Positions 24,901-36,726 are shown, numbered from the stretch's first letter. The stretch is DNA of 64,000 nt from Apophysomyces variabilis (GCA_002749535.1 MZZL01000403.1:62001-126000), one strand, 5' to 3'. Program-made: numbers and translations. The notes: a model not told the origin generated them from the sequence alone.

Positions 24901-27126
24901 CGGTGAATTCGGCTATGGTGATTGTGTAGGCGAATTAGAAGTGCTAAGTGAAGTATTCCGTGTTAAAATTGTACCATTGTATTGATGGTATTTTTTTATA
25001 GCTGGTATACCCACTCCCTCAACGTTGCACGCCATTCGTAATTCGGAACTCGCGCGTATGCCGAAAACTTTGTTTAACGCTCTCGCTTTGCGTCATCCAG
25101 AGATCACCCTTAAGATCTCGCGCATGGTAGCATTCCGTTCACTTCAGCTGATGCAAAAAAATACTCCCGGGGCAATGCAAGGCGGTCTAGCTGGCGGTGG
25201 TAGCACGTCTATCCCACCCATCCCGTCTTTCCTTAACAGTCATCCAGAGCTTTACGGGCGAAACAATGTGAATCTGAAAACGATCGGTATCATTCCTGTG
25301 AATGCGTCTGTACCCTTGACAGAGTTTGGTGAAAGTCTGAAGAGCGCACTGATACACTCTGTGGGTGCAACGTGCGTCTTGCTTAATAGCGCAACTGTTA
25401 CGACAGTAATGGGGAAACACGCCTTTTCTCGCTTGGGTAAATTAAAAATGGCATCTTGGTTGGCTGAACAGGAGGAAAAGGTCCGCATCGTGTTATACCT
25501 TGCCGACAGCGGTGTGACCTCTCAGTGGACACGAACTTGTATTCGTCAAGCAGATTGCATTTTGCTTGTGGGCCTGGGTGATGGAGACCCGTCAGTGGGC
25601 GAATATGAAAGGTTCTTAATCAACATGAAAACAACAGCGCGAAAAGAGCTTGTGCTATTGCATCGTGAGCGTTCATGCGCTTCTGGCACTACTCAAAATT
25701 GGCTCAAGGTACGTATCCTTTTACTACTACCTATTACCAGCTTTATGTGCTGCTTTTATTAATGATGGCATTCATAGGACCGACTTTGGATTCAAGCGCA
25801 TCATCATATTCATATGCCAATGAAGCAACATGCTACATTAACGTCCGAGAGATTCCGGCCTCCATGGCTTGCCACTCAGGGCCGAAAAATGACAAGTGGC
25901 TCGATTAACATGTTAAGCAACGTGAAGGACCAGCTGGAGAAGTATTATTCTGCGGTGCCCACATTCGGCCGGCTGTTAGTAGTCAAAAAGAAAACAGCAG
26001 AGACGATCGGAGGGGTACCAAGTTCGCCAAGAAACGATTTTGCAAGGTAAAATGGAATGCGAAAAGTTGCAAAAAAAAGGAAGCCATAACATGTACCCTG
26101 TAGACTGGCTCGACGATTATGTGGTAAATCGGTTGCTTTAGTGCTTGGAGGAGGAGGCGCCAGAGGGGTCACGCATATTGGTGTCATTCAAGCCCTTGAA
26201 GAAGCAGGCATCCCCATTGATATCATTGGCGGTACGAGCATTGGTAGCTTTGTAGGAGGTCTCTACGCTAGGAACTGTGACCTCGTCTCAACTATTGCAC
26301 GCAGTAAGATGTTTGCTGGCCGAGTATCGAGTATTTGGCGTCAAGTAATGGACCTAACGTATCCCGTAACAGCCTGGTTTACCGGTTTGTTTCCCAGGCC
26401 TGTCTCTCAGTTTTAGTTCTAATCTTTCATCGCAAAATTTCACCAGGTCACGAATTCAATCGAGCCATTTGGAAATGCCTTGGTGATAGTCAGATAGAGG
26501 ATTTTTGGTTGCCTTACTTTGCCGTGACTACCAACATTACTTATTCACGTATGGAAGTACATACGACAGGTTATGCTTGGCGTTATATCCGTGCATCCAT
26601 GTCTTTGTCCGGTTATATGCCACCAATCTGTGACAATGGCAATATGTTAGTGGATGGTGGGTATATGGATAACTTGCCCGTTTCAGTGGCCAAGAATATG
26701 GGTGCGGATATTATTATTGCAGTGGATGTTGCTTCGGATGACGATAATAGTCCTGTCTATTACGGTGATTCAATCAGTGGTTGGTGGGCGCTTTTGCACA
26801 GCTTCAATCCTTTCCGAACTTACAACATCCCGAGCATTGCCGATATCCAGAGCCGACTGACATATGTCAGTAGCGTGGCTAAATTAGAGGAATCCAAGAT
26901 GATTGACGGAACACTGTACGTCAAGCTGCCAGTGCAACAGTGGGGAACGCTTGAATTCAACAAATTCAATGATATCATGCAATCGGGCTATGAAGTTGGC
27001 CGCGAGGTCATTGGTCGCTGGAGAAAGGCAGGTTATGCGTCAGGGCGTCTGACATATCACAATGGCGAGGAAATTCCTCGCGGAAAGGAAGTAAAAGGAA
27101 AACGAGGACGTCGCAACAGTGTCTAG
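21915..27126 (+). CDS. NTE1: NTE1, ER lysophospholipase (neuropathy target esterase homologue)
   Basis: This is an ER membrane serine esterase that deacylates phosphatidylcholine to glycerophosphocholine. Six exons (21915-24696, 24750-24959, 25002-25708, 25778-26046, 26104-26384, 26447-27126) close exactly to 1642 aa. Two N-terminal hydrophobic segments (about residues 36-90) anchor the protein. Three cyclic-nucleotide-binding-like domains follow, with [25 protein letters not shown] and [13 protein letters not shown]. The first two are interrupted by long Ser/Asp-rich linkers. The patatin domain has the oxyanion loop VLGGGGARG, the nucleophile elbow GGTSIGSF and the catalytic Asp in VDGGYMDN. 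Length and domain order match fungal Nte1. Exon 2 must use the GTGTTA donor at 24960 to keep the frame. Confidence 0.96.
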
Positions 27127-27229
27127 AAGAAATAACATTTTATATTGTACAATAGTTCGTTTCTCTCGAACATAACTTTTTCTTAATCAATAGAAATAGG
27201 AATAGATAGGCAGATACAGACAACATTCT

Positions 27230-29943
27230 CTATACGTTTGCTTCTTTCAATAAACGTTTTGCGGTTAAAGACACTTGATCCAGGAGTGAGAGGTCCATGG
27301 GGTCTCCGCTTTTTAGACATGCCATAACCATATCGCGAGAACTGCATAGTAGATCTACAGTTTCGTTTTGACCCACTTGTTTTTTTATTTGTTCGAGAAC
27401 CAGTGGGACGTATTTTCCAGAGACGTAGAGGGGCAGGTCATAGACGGACTGGAAATACAGGATGGTTGTCAGGTGAAGAACGGAAGGCCCGGACTTCTCT
27501 GTCATGGGAGTGGACTCCAGCTGACGTGCTAACAATTGAAGCACACCACGATTGGTTTTTCTGCCGTAAGGTGTTACTTTGTTTGGTCATGGGGGACTTT
27601 TGCTACGCTCATGTTACTGTTACACCTTACCGTTTTGTTTCTTCCTCCTTTAAACTATCCATTGTATCCGTGAGATAGTTGATAAATGCGCTTGCTCTCT
27701 AGATTTAGAGAAGAAAAAGAATTCATCATTTGTTTTTACTCTCGTAGCTTATTCGCTACTTGCAACTCACCTTGCCTGCAATTAGAGATTGATACAGATC
27801 ACTTAGACTCTCGTCAGTCTCTATCTGCTGTCGGATTACCGTCATACGTCGGCTTTCTCCGATGAGGGTAGAATCTCCAATTTCTTCCTGACTTAGCCCT
27901 ACATTAGCGAGCACCACATTCACGTCGTCTGACTTTTGCATCGAACGCAATATGACCAGGTAATACAGAAATTCCATGCAAAGTTGGCGTATAATGTACT
28001 TTTCCAAGCTTTTCCGTGCTGATTCATCTGTTAAAAAGAATTATAAGATGCAAGTAACAATGAAAAGTGAGCTTGTTACCCTCGAAGAGTAGCACACTCT
28101 GATAAGTGTAGTAGATTCTGCAACCCGTATCATTAAGTATTTTCTGTGCGTGTTGTTTCTGTTGTTCCAACCAGCAATCAAATGATGGCAAATACACCGA
28201 TTTGATGGCTTTGTCAAGGGCTTCTGACATCGGCTTTTTAATCACAGGGGCAACGCAGGATGCAAAGGCATCGTCTGCGCCTTCATCCACAAGATACTGG
28301 TAAATCTGGGGCGAAAGGGTTGATATTAGCCATTCCGAAATAACGTCATTGATGTTATCTTTATCAGCACCTCATCTTCGGTTAGCTCTATCGGCATATT
28401 CAACTGTTTTGTCTTTTTTTTTGTCCGTTGCTCTTTTTGGTCTTGCGCACGGCGATTTAAGAATTTTTGGGCTGATTCCACAAGCTGTGTGAGATATGCA
28501 GGCGTTGTGACAAACTGTGACCCTAAAATCACCGGTTTCGGCTTCTTTTTCATCCGCAGCACGATGGTTTCCAGTAATGCAGTCGTATCGGCAGTACTGA
28601 ATGCAAACGGAACATGTTTCTATATACCCCACAGAGACATATAAAAGTATGTTTTCAGACGTGCATCTTGCATCCGGTTACAGGCTATACTATACATACG
28701 GAAAAGTCTAACCAACTATTCGTCTCTTGTGTTTCTTCCACCTTGGCCGTTAACGTTTCAACAAGAGATGAAGTAACCGCACAAGTTTCAAGAAAAACCA
28801 TGTTAGGATGAAGCTTTTTTAGAATATCCTTGGGACTGCCGAAGGGATAATGCAGCTCTACTGTATGATATTCTAAGAATGAAAAGTAAGACGAATAAGC
28901 TCCTTCATGCTGGATCTGTTTCCCGTTTACCAATGTAGTCTGCAGCTTCTAATAATGAACGAATCAATGCCATCTGATGATCGCGGTATATCTGTGGTTC
29001 GAATATGCAGCGATCACGCCGGCCTCGAAAGATTCCCGAGTTGTAGTTCTTGGCAACCTGCTCCATAAGCGCTAATTTTTTTTCAGGGAGTGCTTGGTTG
29101 TTATATTTTTAATTACCATAGAAAAGGGGTTCCTGTAATTCCATTGATCGCTGTAGCTTGAGCATCGAAAGGGGTCTGAATGGGACATGATTGTTTGTTG
29201 ATATTCCCATCTTTTATGGTTGTTGTGTTGGCTTACTCTGTTATTTGGTTAAGGGCCTCTGTTATCTCGTGCATGGCATCGTCCATATAGGTCTTTGTCA
29301 GTATAAGGTCAGGAATAGACGGTATTTTGACATAATCCTGTCGGGTGGACACAATCTTATCTAATGTCTTGCAACCCCTTGTTAATTTGCCTTCAACAGC
29401 ATCATCGGAAATGAGAGTTCTTTCCAAAGTTTACCGTGCAAACAAACATGTGAGGTAGCCCAAGACGTTGTGCCTCTGTAACAATGGATATCAGCCCCGT
29501 CTTTTCAATTTGGATCTTTAATTGATCTGTGATAGATTGAATATATTCCCTGAATTAAGGTTTAATATTTTGTTTAGCCCCATCCATATTGGCGGTTATC
29601 TTACTTTGTTAATACGAGGTCGTCAACCTGGGTCCACTGATGCGACTCCAGCATCGGGGTCAAATGGGTTTGGGTTGTCGTTTGGTCTATGTTCAATGCC
29701 ATGGCTATTGCCTCAATAGATAGTTTCTCTGTACGATACTGTCAACCAATCATGTAACCCAAGAAATACCAGATGACTACCCGCTTTCTCAACATGTTCG
29801 ACAATAACATCTTCTATACGCTGTTTGCTAAGATATGATTCGCCATCAAGGGTTTGAAAGACAGGGTCAATGTACCCCTTCTGTGTTCCTTGCTCGACAA
29901 ATTGTACGAAAAGACGCTGCAATACCGAGGGTTCTATGGCCAT
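27230..29943 (-). CDS. UFL1: UFL1, E3 ligase for UFM1
   Basis: This is the ligase that transfers the ubiquitin-like UFM1 to targets such as ribosomal protein uL24 at the ER. About nine exons lie on the minus strand. The ATG at 29943 opens MAIEPSVLQRLFVQ, and FQTLDGESYLS corresponds to the conserved 'TLDGKEYIT' of UFL1. A 52-nt intron (GTAGTC...TACAG) then gives EKLSIEAIAMALNID. Further exons carry FLETCAVTSSLVETL and VEETQETNSWLDF (human '[30 protein letters not shown]'-like region), a KKKPKP...RTKKKTKQ basic linker, SEALDKAIKSVYLPSFD, and the C-terminal SVLHLTTILYFQSVYDLPLYV. The exon order matches UFL1 throughout. The gene converges on NTE1 with about 100 bp between stops and is divergent from SHO1. 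No UFM1, UBA5, UFC1 or DDRGK1 gene is in the window. Confidence 0.87.
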
Positions 29944-30102
29944 CACTATTTTGACCTTCTGTTTTTCTTTTGCCCTACGGGCTCTACAATATGTGCAAGC
30001 TTAATTCTTTCGGCGTGACTTTTCTGTGTCCCTTGAATCAAGCAGGAATGTTGTAGCCTGTTTGTTCTCTTTGTCCTTCCCTTTTTCTATCATTTTTTTT
30101 TC
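29944..30102. promoter_or_regulatory. Shared divergent promoter, UFL1 / SHO1
   Basis: Only about 159 bp separate the UFL1 start (29943, minus) from the SHO1 start (about 30103, plus). The SHO1 side is strongly pyrimidine-rich (CTTTGTCCTTCCC then T runs), typical of a fungal leader. The region must carry both core promoters. Confidence 0.6.
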
Positions 30103-31121
30103 ATGCTTCGACTTGTTCAGAACCCGTTTCTTCTAGTGACAAGTATCCTAGCCTGCGTAATAGCTAAATCCAGAAAAGATCAGGAATGTGGAACGTATTA
30201 ACTAAGAGCGAGGCTTTTTTGGTATTAGTGTGCCTGGACTACGGTGTTCGGTAGTGCCTGTGTGCTGAAAGTCCTGAACGGAGCATGGTGGATAGTCATT
30301 TATGAGTTTTTGTTGCTTGCGAGTTGCATTTTTGTTTTCTGTATTGATGCGATCAAGTATTACAGACTTGCGGTGAGTATACCTTATTTTTCTTTATGCT
30401 TTCAATGCCAATCGATGTCTTTGTCCTTATTGACCAACTTGTTTGCTATTTTGTCTTGTCCTTTTGATCTTCCCCTTACAGATACTTCCATTACTGGCAG
30501 CAAGCATTCCGCTACTGACGATTCAAGTTGACTACGTAATTCGTTTTGCCAAACCAGTTGTCATCAGAGAGCCAGCCAATGCATATGCAGCAGGGTATAT
30601 CATCCTTCTTGCTATTCAGGTAAATTACGCAGATGACTTTTTTCTGCCTCATGTTTTTTTTATAATTTCTGCCTTCAGTATCTATGGATCATCGTGATCG
30701 GCAGTGAACCGGACACTCGTCTGGGGCGCATTGTTCACGCACGAGACGAGGAAGGACCAGATCCGATCGCAACTTGCATGATATCAGAAGAAAATCTGAT
30801 TGTTGATGATCTGACGGGTGACAAAGGGATGATGGCCCCAAAACCAATGTGTCTTTCTCGATCCGAATACAGAGAGAGTGTTAAGGCTATTCATTCATGT
30901 TAAGTTAAAAACAATCATTATTGAAGTTTCTCCATTGCTGAAACCTGGATAAATTTGTTGCAGATCGAGGCAACCCAGAGGATCCAAATGAATTACATTT
31001 TGAAAAGGGCGAAATATTACAAGTCGTAGACCGAAAAGGGAATTGGTGGCAGGCACGCAAACGTGACGGAACGGTTGGCATCATTCCAAGCAATTACGTG
31101 AGTCAAAACAGGCTATTTTAA
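30103..31121 (+). CDS. SHO1: SHO1-type osmosensor, four TM segments plus SH3 domain
   Basis: This is the plasma-membrane osmosensor of the SHO1 branch of the HOG MAP-kinase pathway; its SH3 domain binds the MAPKK Pbs2. A first 54-nt exon (ATG at about 30103, ending before GTAATAG at 30157) encodes [18 protein letters not shown]. It joins at 30229 to [14 protein letters not shown] and [19 protein letters not shown], then exons with [12 protein letters not shown] and [11 protein letters not shown]. These are the four short TM helices of Sho1, with the 'AWW..VYEF' signature. The C-terminal SH3 domain has [20 protein letters not shown], then [19 protein letters not shown], containing the ALYDY-like, WW and P-SNY ligand residues. 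The cytoplasmic linker is short, so the protein is compact (about 270 aa). Upstream exon placement is inferred from phase. Confidence 0.88.
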
Positions 31122-31390
31122 TCGAGACTAAAAAGCACTGACCATCAAACGAGTTCAGTTTACCCAAAGAGAAATATCCGTAAAACAATAACAATAATGA
31201 GAATAAGAGGAAAAGAAAAAGCAGGTTGCACAACAACATCAAAGTACAATTTAGCTGGGATTACTATACAACTATACAAAGTTCGATTAGTTACGAGACA
31301 TAAAAAGCAATGTCAAAATAGAATAATCGTTTCGAATTATGAAAGAGAGATTTCAGTAGTCAAGAGAGGATAGAGGATAATGAAAGTAGT
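31122..31390. other. Convergent 3' region
   Basis: About 270 bp of AT-rich DNA between the SHO1 stop and the microprotein stop. Nothing else is seen. Confidence 0.4.
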
Positions 31391-31567
31391 TCAACAGGTC
31401 CATGAAGAAGATTCGACCTCAATAAATTCCGGGAATGACACGTATGTTTTTTCGAATAAGGACAGACCAGCGTTGGCATCTTCGATCACCGTTTGACTTG
31501 TCCTTGCATTGGTAGGATGAATTAATGCGCGTACGAGTTTCACGAGATCGCGAAGAGCAGACTGCAT
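31391..31567 (-). CDS. 58-aa microprotein candidate
   Basis: A single-exon ORF of 58 codons (ATG at 31567, TGA at 31391-31393) starts MQSALRDLVKLVRALI and contains VIEDANAGLSLFEK and SFPEFIEVESSS. It has normal amino-acid composition for a folded, mildly acidic protein with an amphipathic first helix, not the Cys/His/Ile mixture of random ORFs here. A TATAAAAG box lies 70 bp upstream of the ATG, followed by a pyrimidine-rich leader ending just before the ATG. No family is recognised. An alternative is that it is the last exon of a longer minus-strand gene, because AG precedes TCTGCTC within the ATGCAG start. Confidence 0.5.
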   Translation of the reverse strand: MQSALRDLVKLVRALIHPTNARTSQTVIEDANAGLSLFEKTYVSFPEFIEVESSSWTC

Positions 31568-32597
31568 ATGGAAAAAGAAAGATTGTTTAAGGAAGAAAAG
31601 GCAAGAAAGGAGGAAGGCACCTTGGATCTTTAGCGTCTTTTATAGCAAAAACTCTCATTTACTTTTTAGGGCAGTTAGGAGATTTTTTTTTGGTGCAAGT
31701 CGGATCACTACCAAAGGAAATGCCTTCTGAGTTTGTCATGCGATGCTAAAAGGGAAACTGCAAAATTGGCTCAGTCACAAAACTTCACATGGAGTACAGA
31801 TGTCATGGCTGGAGTGATTTACTATCGCACTTGTTCACTCCCTTTATGAAACAGGCCTCCTCTATCTCCACGTGCTCATATCTCGCTCTGTTTCTCCTCC
31901 ATAACAGATCCAAATTGCCTCATCAGTAACCTCTAAAGAAGTGATATTGGAAGATCATACCAAAGAAAAGATCATACCAAAGAAAAGAGAAGACGATTAC
32001 ACTCCATGTATATATAGCCTTGTTATCAAGGGATTTGACCCCCGGGAATCCACATGATGCTATTGACCTTGATAGACGCCATGCACATCCGTTTCATGAC
32101 ACAACATCCAAAGAAATGGATAAAGGATATCCGTCTGTTCTAAGCATGATAGTTACTTTTCCTTGTATGAATCGACTCTAAAAGAGAAAGAAAATGGGAT
32201 GGCATTTGTCTAGCGATTTGCCGTAATAGCCAAAAAAAATCATGTCAAGTACAAATTCCTTTCTGTCATTGGTTGCCAAGTTGTACGCAGATGCAGTAGT
32301 ACAGCATCGCATGGCGATCATCAAACCTTTTATCTTACTAGACTTGGATTTCACAGTCGAACAACCCATTCACCTGCGAATGCAGGTTAAGAGAACCGAT
32401 CAAATTACACCATAAGGAACTAATCTACACCCCATGAGACTATCACTTTCCCCGTTCGATGACAGCCAGAAACTGGCATATGCTATCATTGCTCTGTTGT
32501 CACATGTTGCATGCGTGGGACGAATTAAGCCCTCGCAAATTTCAACTTTATGGAAAAGAAAAAAGAGAGCAAACTAAAATTGTCATCTTCCCCGGAC
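31568..32597. other. 1 kb spacer with one possible myristoylated exon
   Basis: Mostly featureless. A 17-bp unit (ATCATACCAAAGAAAAG) is repeated twice in tandem near 31955-31990. On the minus strand at 32369 an ATG opens MGCSTVKSKS and is followed at once by a GTAAGA donor. MGC is an N-myristoylation-type start, but later exons could not be assigned. Confidence 0.35.
31637..31644 (-). promoter_or_regulatory. TATA box of the microprotein candidate
   Basis: TATAAAAG on the minus strand, about 70 bp before the ATG at 31567, followed by a C/T-rich stretch (CCTTCCTCCTTTC and TCTTTCTTTTTCC). This is the arrangement expected for a well-expressed fungal gene. Confidence 0.5.
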
Positions 32598-33716
32598 CTA
32601 ACAACATCCACCACCTTGCTTTTGTTCATCTGGTGTTTGAGATACCAAAATGGTCTGGCCACCGGTTGGCTTAATAGCATTGTTAGACGACTCCAATGCC
32701 TTGTTGGATACAATACGATAGATTTCTAATTTAAAAAAAAAGTTTGATCAGTACAGCCGTTGTAAACCATATCGTGTTTTCTTTTACCGGTCAAAATTCT
32801 TTGGAAGGAGAGGTCGACATTAGTAGCATCCAGAGCGGATGTTTCAATGAAAGAGAGACCATTTTCAGCTATAGAACAAGGATATTCAGTATTTACTTGC
32901 ACTTGGAAAGAAACAAACTTCGTTCGATGGATGATCACTTACCAGCAAACTGTTTTGCATCGTCCGTTGGCACAGCTCTTAAGTGTCTTAAATCGCTCTT
33001 GTTACCCACAAGCATGATAACAATATTTGAATCTGCATGGTCACGCAACTCTTTGAGCCACCTTCCAACACTCTCGTAAGTGTTGTGTTTAGAAATATCA
33101 TAGACCAAAAGAGCACCCACAGCACCTCGGTAATAGCTATCATCGAATGAATAACGAAATCGTATGCGTTGCAAGAAAAAAGTTTATAGCACTTACGCAC
33201 TAGTGATGGCACGGTATCTTTCTTGTCCCGCTACAAAAGGTCGTGAGCAAAGGGAAAATAGAATTTTGTGTAACGCTAAGCGTTCTTTCGTGGGCTCTTC
33301 TGCAATCCGCACTCGATCTCCCGTTGTATTTTTCAAAGAGAAAAAGAAAAGCAAAAGCAGAAAGACAAAAGAAGAAAAAACAAAAATAATAGTGTACCTG
33401 TATCCCAGATCTGTGCTTTTATCACCTTGTTATCGACTTGAATACTTCGAGTAGCAAACTCGACGCCGATAGTACTCTTGGTTTCCAGATTGAACTCATT
33501 ACGCGTAAATCGACCCAGAAGGTTTGTTTTACCCACACCAGAGTCACCAATGAGGACAACTAAAAACGGTACAGGCACAGTTTAACGTCATTGTCTATGT
33601 TGGTTTGTCGGAACTTTCTGGTGGTACTGGGTCCATTGCCCTGAGCAGCCCCAGCAGAGTCAATGAGCGAAAAATTTACCTTTGAAGAGATAGTCGTATT
33701 CGTCGTCTCTACTCAT
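32598..33716 (-). CDS. YPT31: Rab GTPase, RAB11/Ypt31 type
   Basis: This small GTPase directs recycling-endosome and late-Golgi traffic. The ATG at 33716 encodes [12 protein letters not shown]. Later exons give the P-loop [11 protein letters not shown], switch [28 protein letters not shown], the NKSD motif in [18 protein letters not shown] (a RAB11 hallmark), and [10 protein letters not shown]. The C-terminus ends KQGGGCC, a double-geranylgeranylation site. There are about six exons separated by short introns. The intron around 33200-33410 is the longest. Every nucleotide-binding motif is intact. Confidence 0.96.
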
Positions 33717-35187
33717 TGCCAAAAAACAGTAATAAAAAGAAACAAAATGTAGTTTAAAAAGTAAAACGAAGAAGAAGAAAAAGAAGTAAACGGTAAAAGG
33801 GAAGAGAAAGAAAAAAAAATCTAAGATGCGCAGACAAAGCTGTCCCCTACTGCCGACCCAAACTGTAAGCCCAAATGGGCAGGCTCGAATCGGGCAAGTG
33901 ATTTGCATCCCGCTAACCAATCCAAAAGTGGCGTAGAATGAATCAAGTGGGAAGCGAACCGCCATAGCACAGAAGGAAACACGATGGCTATGGGATATTT
34001 CTTTTTTCTACATAGATCATCAATACACATTTTGCCGCAGTCATTTATGTCTGTATAGAGACACTGTGCATTAGCCCGCACGACAATATTCCGCGTTCTG
34101 TTTATTTTATTTACATACGTTATTTCACTGTCATCTTTGTAGTTCTATATCAAAAAGCATCATTCGTACGTATGGATAAGAAACTGTCCTGCTTAGAGAT
34201 GATATTACCGTTATATTTTTTACTCTCCAACTTTGTTCCTGTAACGTATATTCTTCCTCAATATTTTCATGCCTCCCATCGTGCGCTCTTCCTTTCGATC
34301 CTCAAAAGAAGAAACTACTTGTTCGTTGCTACCCTTGTGTACGACAGCTAACGTCTGATACAAACGTGTTTGGCGGGTTTTCCTTCCTTTTTGTTTACAA
34401 CGATTTCTTTTGCAACTGAACAGAAAAAAGCTCGAGGCATGTCTGGCCTGGGTGAACGTGTTGTTGGGGGAGTTTGGATATTATATACAATTCCAAACAG
34501 GCAAGGGGCATCCAAAGAGGCTGCTTATCCTAAACAAAGACGTAACGGTACACTTTATATATCACGGAGCACTCATATTTTGAACCAACCTGCCGAAGAT
34601 GTGCGAGCATTTTGGACGGGTAAGAATCTGTAACATTTGTGCATGAATTTCTTTTCCTGTTTTGAATGGCTTTGTATGCAGCGGGGGGCATCAAGCTAAT
34701 ATGAAAATATCCATAATCGTTCCGTGTTAAGTTAGCTTAATGTTTTCACACTGATTCAATCTTGTGGAACAAGTGAACTGCACCAAGAATTGACATTTCA
34801 TATATCATGTGGAATCGTATTGGTTATAAAGTTCGACATTGAACTTATGGATCCTGACCAAAACGCTTAATCTCTATGGTCATTCCCTTTTCTACCCCTT
34901 ACCTATTCCTGACAAATAGCAACCATTATAGTACAAATTACAGCCCATGCTTAACTATAACACAATTTAGAGAAATCCTTTGCTTTCGGGTTTCGTAGTG
35001 GTCTATTTTTCTTTATGGGATTGAATAGCTTATATGCAATGTACTAGAGGCAAAATATTTCAATACAATGTTTTTATCCCTTCATGCATCTTGAACTTTT
35101 AGTTACAGCACGTTTTGTTTCATATTCGATAACAGAATCAATAGATTCATCTCAGCCGCGGTAGTATTTGTTTACTTTTCATCTACG
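33717..35187. other. 1.5 kb intergenic
   Basis: RAB11 promoter side plus spacer. An ORF at 34370-34633 opens on TTG and has no domain. Nothing else is supported. Confidence 0.4.
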
Positions 35188-35580
35188 ATGTTTTACTTAA
35201 CTATGTTCGGTAGTCTAGATAGATTAGCAATGGAGCAGCATGTTGATACCTTGGTTCTTTATGTGATTTTGTTGCCTTCATGCACCAGAACGTATCATGA
35301 TGTCTTTTGCAACGATAAGTCATGCACATTATCCTACTGTCTTCATGTATCCACACGTCCACATGAACCTGGTTTAGAACATATCTCTCACTTGTTGTTT
35401 TCTTCTAGCTTACCAACAGTTCCACAAACTCGTTCTTTTTTGGATGCCTTGTCTGTCCAGCGCGCCGACTGTCATGATTGTCAACTCCGAACAGTTTGTT
35501 ATGGCCTGTGTATGCTGGTGAGACTCCATACGCAAAATACAAGATCCAACTGTTACGTTGTAATCAATGGATATTTATAA
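35188..35580 (+). CDS. Hypothetical Cys-rich 130-aa ORF
   Basis: An uninterrupted ATG ORF of 130 codons, starting MFYLTMFGSLDRL, with eight or more Cys (for example CNDKSCTLSYC and CHDCQLRTVC) but no hydrophobic leader that I would call a clear signal peptide. No homologue is recognised. It has no obvious promoter motif and may be a chance ORF. Confidence 0.25.
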   Translation: MFYLTMFGSLDRLAMEQHVDTLVLYVILLPSCTRTYHDVFCNDKSCTLSYCLHVSTRPHEPGLEHISHLLFSSSLPTVPQTRSFLDALSVQRADCHDCQLRTVCYGLCMLVRLHTQNTRSNCYVVINGYL

Positions 35581-35772
35581 CCAATGGATAGTTATAGCCT
35601 GTAACGATGCCAATGGGATGCAAAATGGAGCTGGCTGGGCAACGTCATCTATTCAGATACAACATGCGAAAGAAGTAAAAAGCATGGTTGTCGGTCGTTC
35701 GCGGAGATTAAATTGACGATTAACATCTCTGCACGCGTGACCCCAGGTTCCCTTCAACGCTCTCTAACCGCA

Positions 35773-36677
35773 ATGAACGACCCAGCAGAAACTTGTCGTG
35801 CCATCATCATCGATTACCTGAACCATAGCTGCTATAAAAACACAGTTGAAGCACTTGTCAACGAAATGTCCAAACTAGATTCTTGCTGGAATCTGGACAA
35901 AGCTTGCCCAGGACGGCAGGGTAGGACGGAGAGTTATCGTTCTACAAAGGCAGCTGCTATAGAAAGCATGGATGTGGATGAAGAAGGTATGTTGTGCCAA
36001 ACAAAAATCCTTCTAGCTCTTCCACTTATACTGACTCACTCTGCCACAGAATGCTTCGTCCTTAGTACCTGGGTAAATATAGCAGCTCGCAAAGGTAAAG
36101 AAAAAAAAAAGAGAAAATAATGCGACCCTATGCTTCTTTCCCTAATATACGGTTATCCGATTGTTTCGGCAGAATTATACAATGCCATTGTCGATGGTAA
36201 CATACAGCAAGCATTCACAATTATTCAGCAACATTTTGCAACCCTTGTTCCATCACATATTCAATACAAGCTTCATTGTCAGCAATTCATAGAGATCGTG
36301 CGATCATCTGCAAGCATGGAAGCCATCGAATACGCGCACATGCATCTCGTCACGGATCAGAAGCAGCATCGAGCTGAAATGATTGAAATAGCACCTCTCA
36401 TTGCTTATGCAGATCCACATCAATCCAACGTCAAACATCTCCTAGCGCCCGAACGACGCCAACAGTTGGCCGACGAGGTAAACCAAGAAATCCTAGGTAA
36501 AGACAGGGGAAGAGAGAAAAAAGGTATTCAAACCATCAGATGGACTGACGTATGTAAATTGCCTTAGCGAGATTTGGGATAGCCAGAGAATCGTCCATGG
36601 AAAGGATAATGAAACAGATGGCCGTAGTTCGCGAAGAGAAAGATAAAACGGACAAAGAACAAAAGATGACCGTATGA
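35773..36677 (+). CDS. LisH-CTLH/CRA protein (RanBPM/Gid8-like)
   Basis: This is probably a scaffold-type subunit related to the GID/CTLH ubiquitin ligase proteins. The ATG at 35773 opens a LisH motif (CRAIIIDYLNHSCYKNTVEAL). After a linker and two introns (from about 35986 and 36094) the CTLH part reads ELYNAIVDGNIQQAFTIIQQ and YKLHCQQFIEIVRS, followed by the CRA segment AIEYAHMHLV. The tail is helical and charged (MKQMAVVREEKDKTDKEQ). There is no SPRY domain, so it is shorter than RanBP9/10, and no RING, so it is not a catalytic Gid2/Gid9. The stop lies about 50 bp from that of the convergent RPL38 gene. Confidence 0.78.
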
Positions 36678-36726
36678 TACAAACATTGCCGTTTGATTTA
36701 TTGCAACATAGAGAAAGTCCCTCGAT

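Noticed and set aside
33865..33890. tRNA B-box-like GGCTCGAATC
   Set aside because: No A box and no cloverleaf could be drawn around it. A similar word near 15660 also fails.
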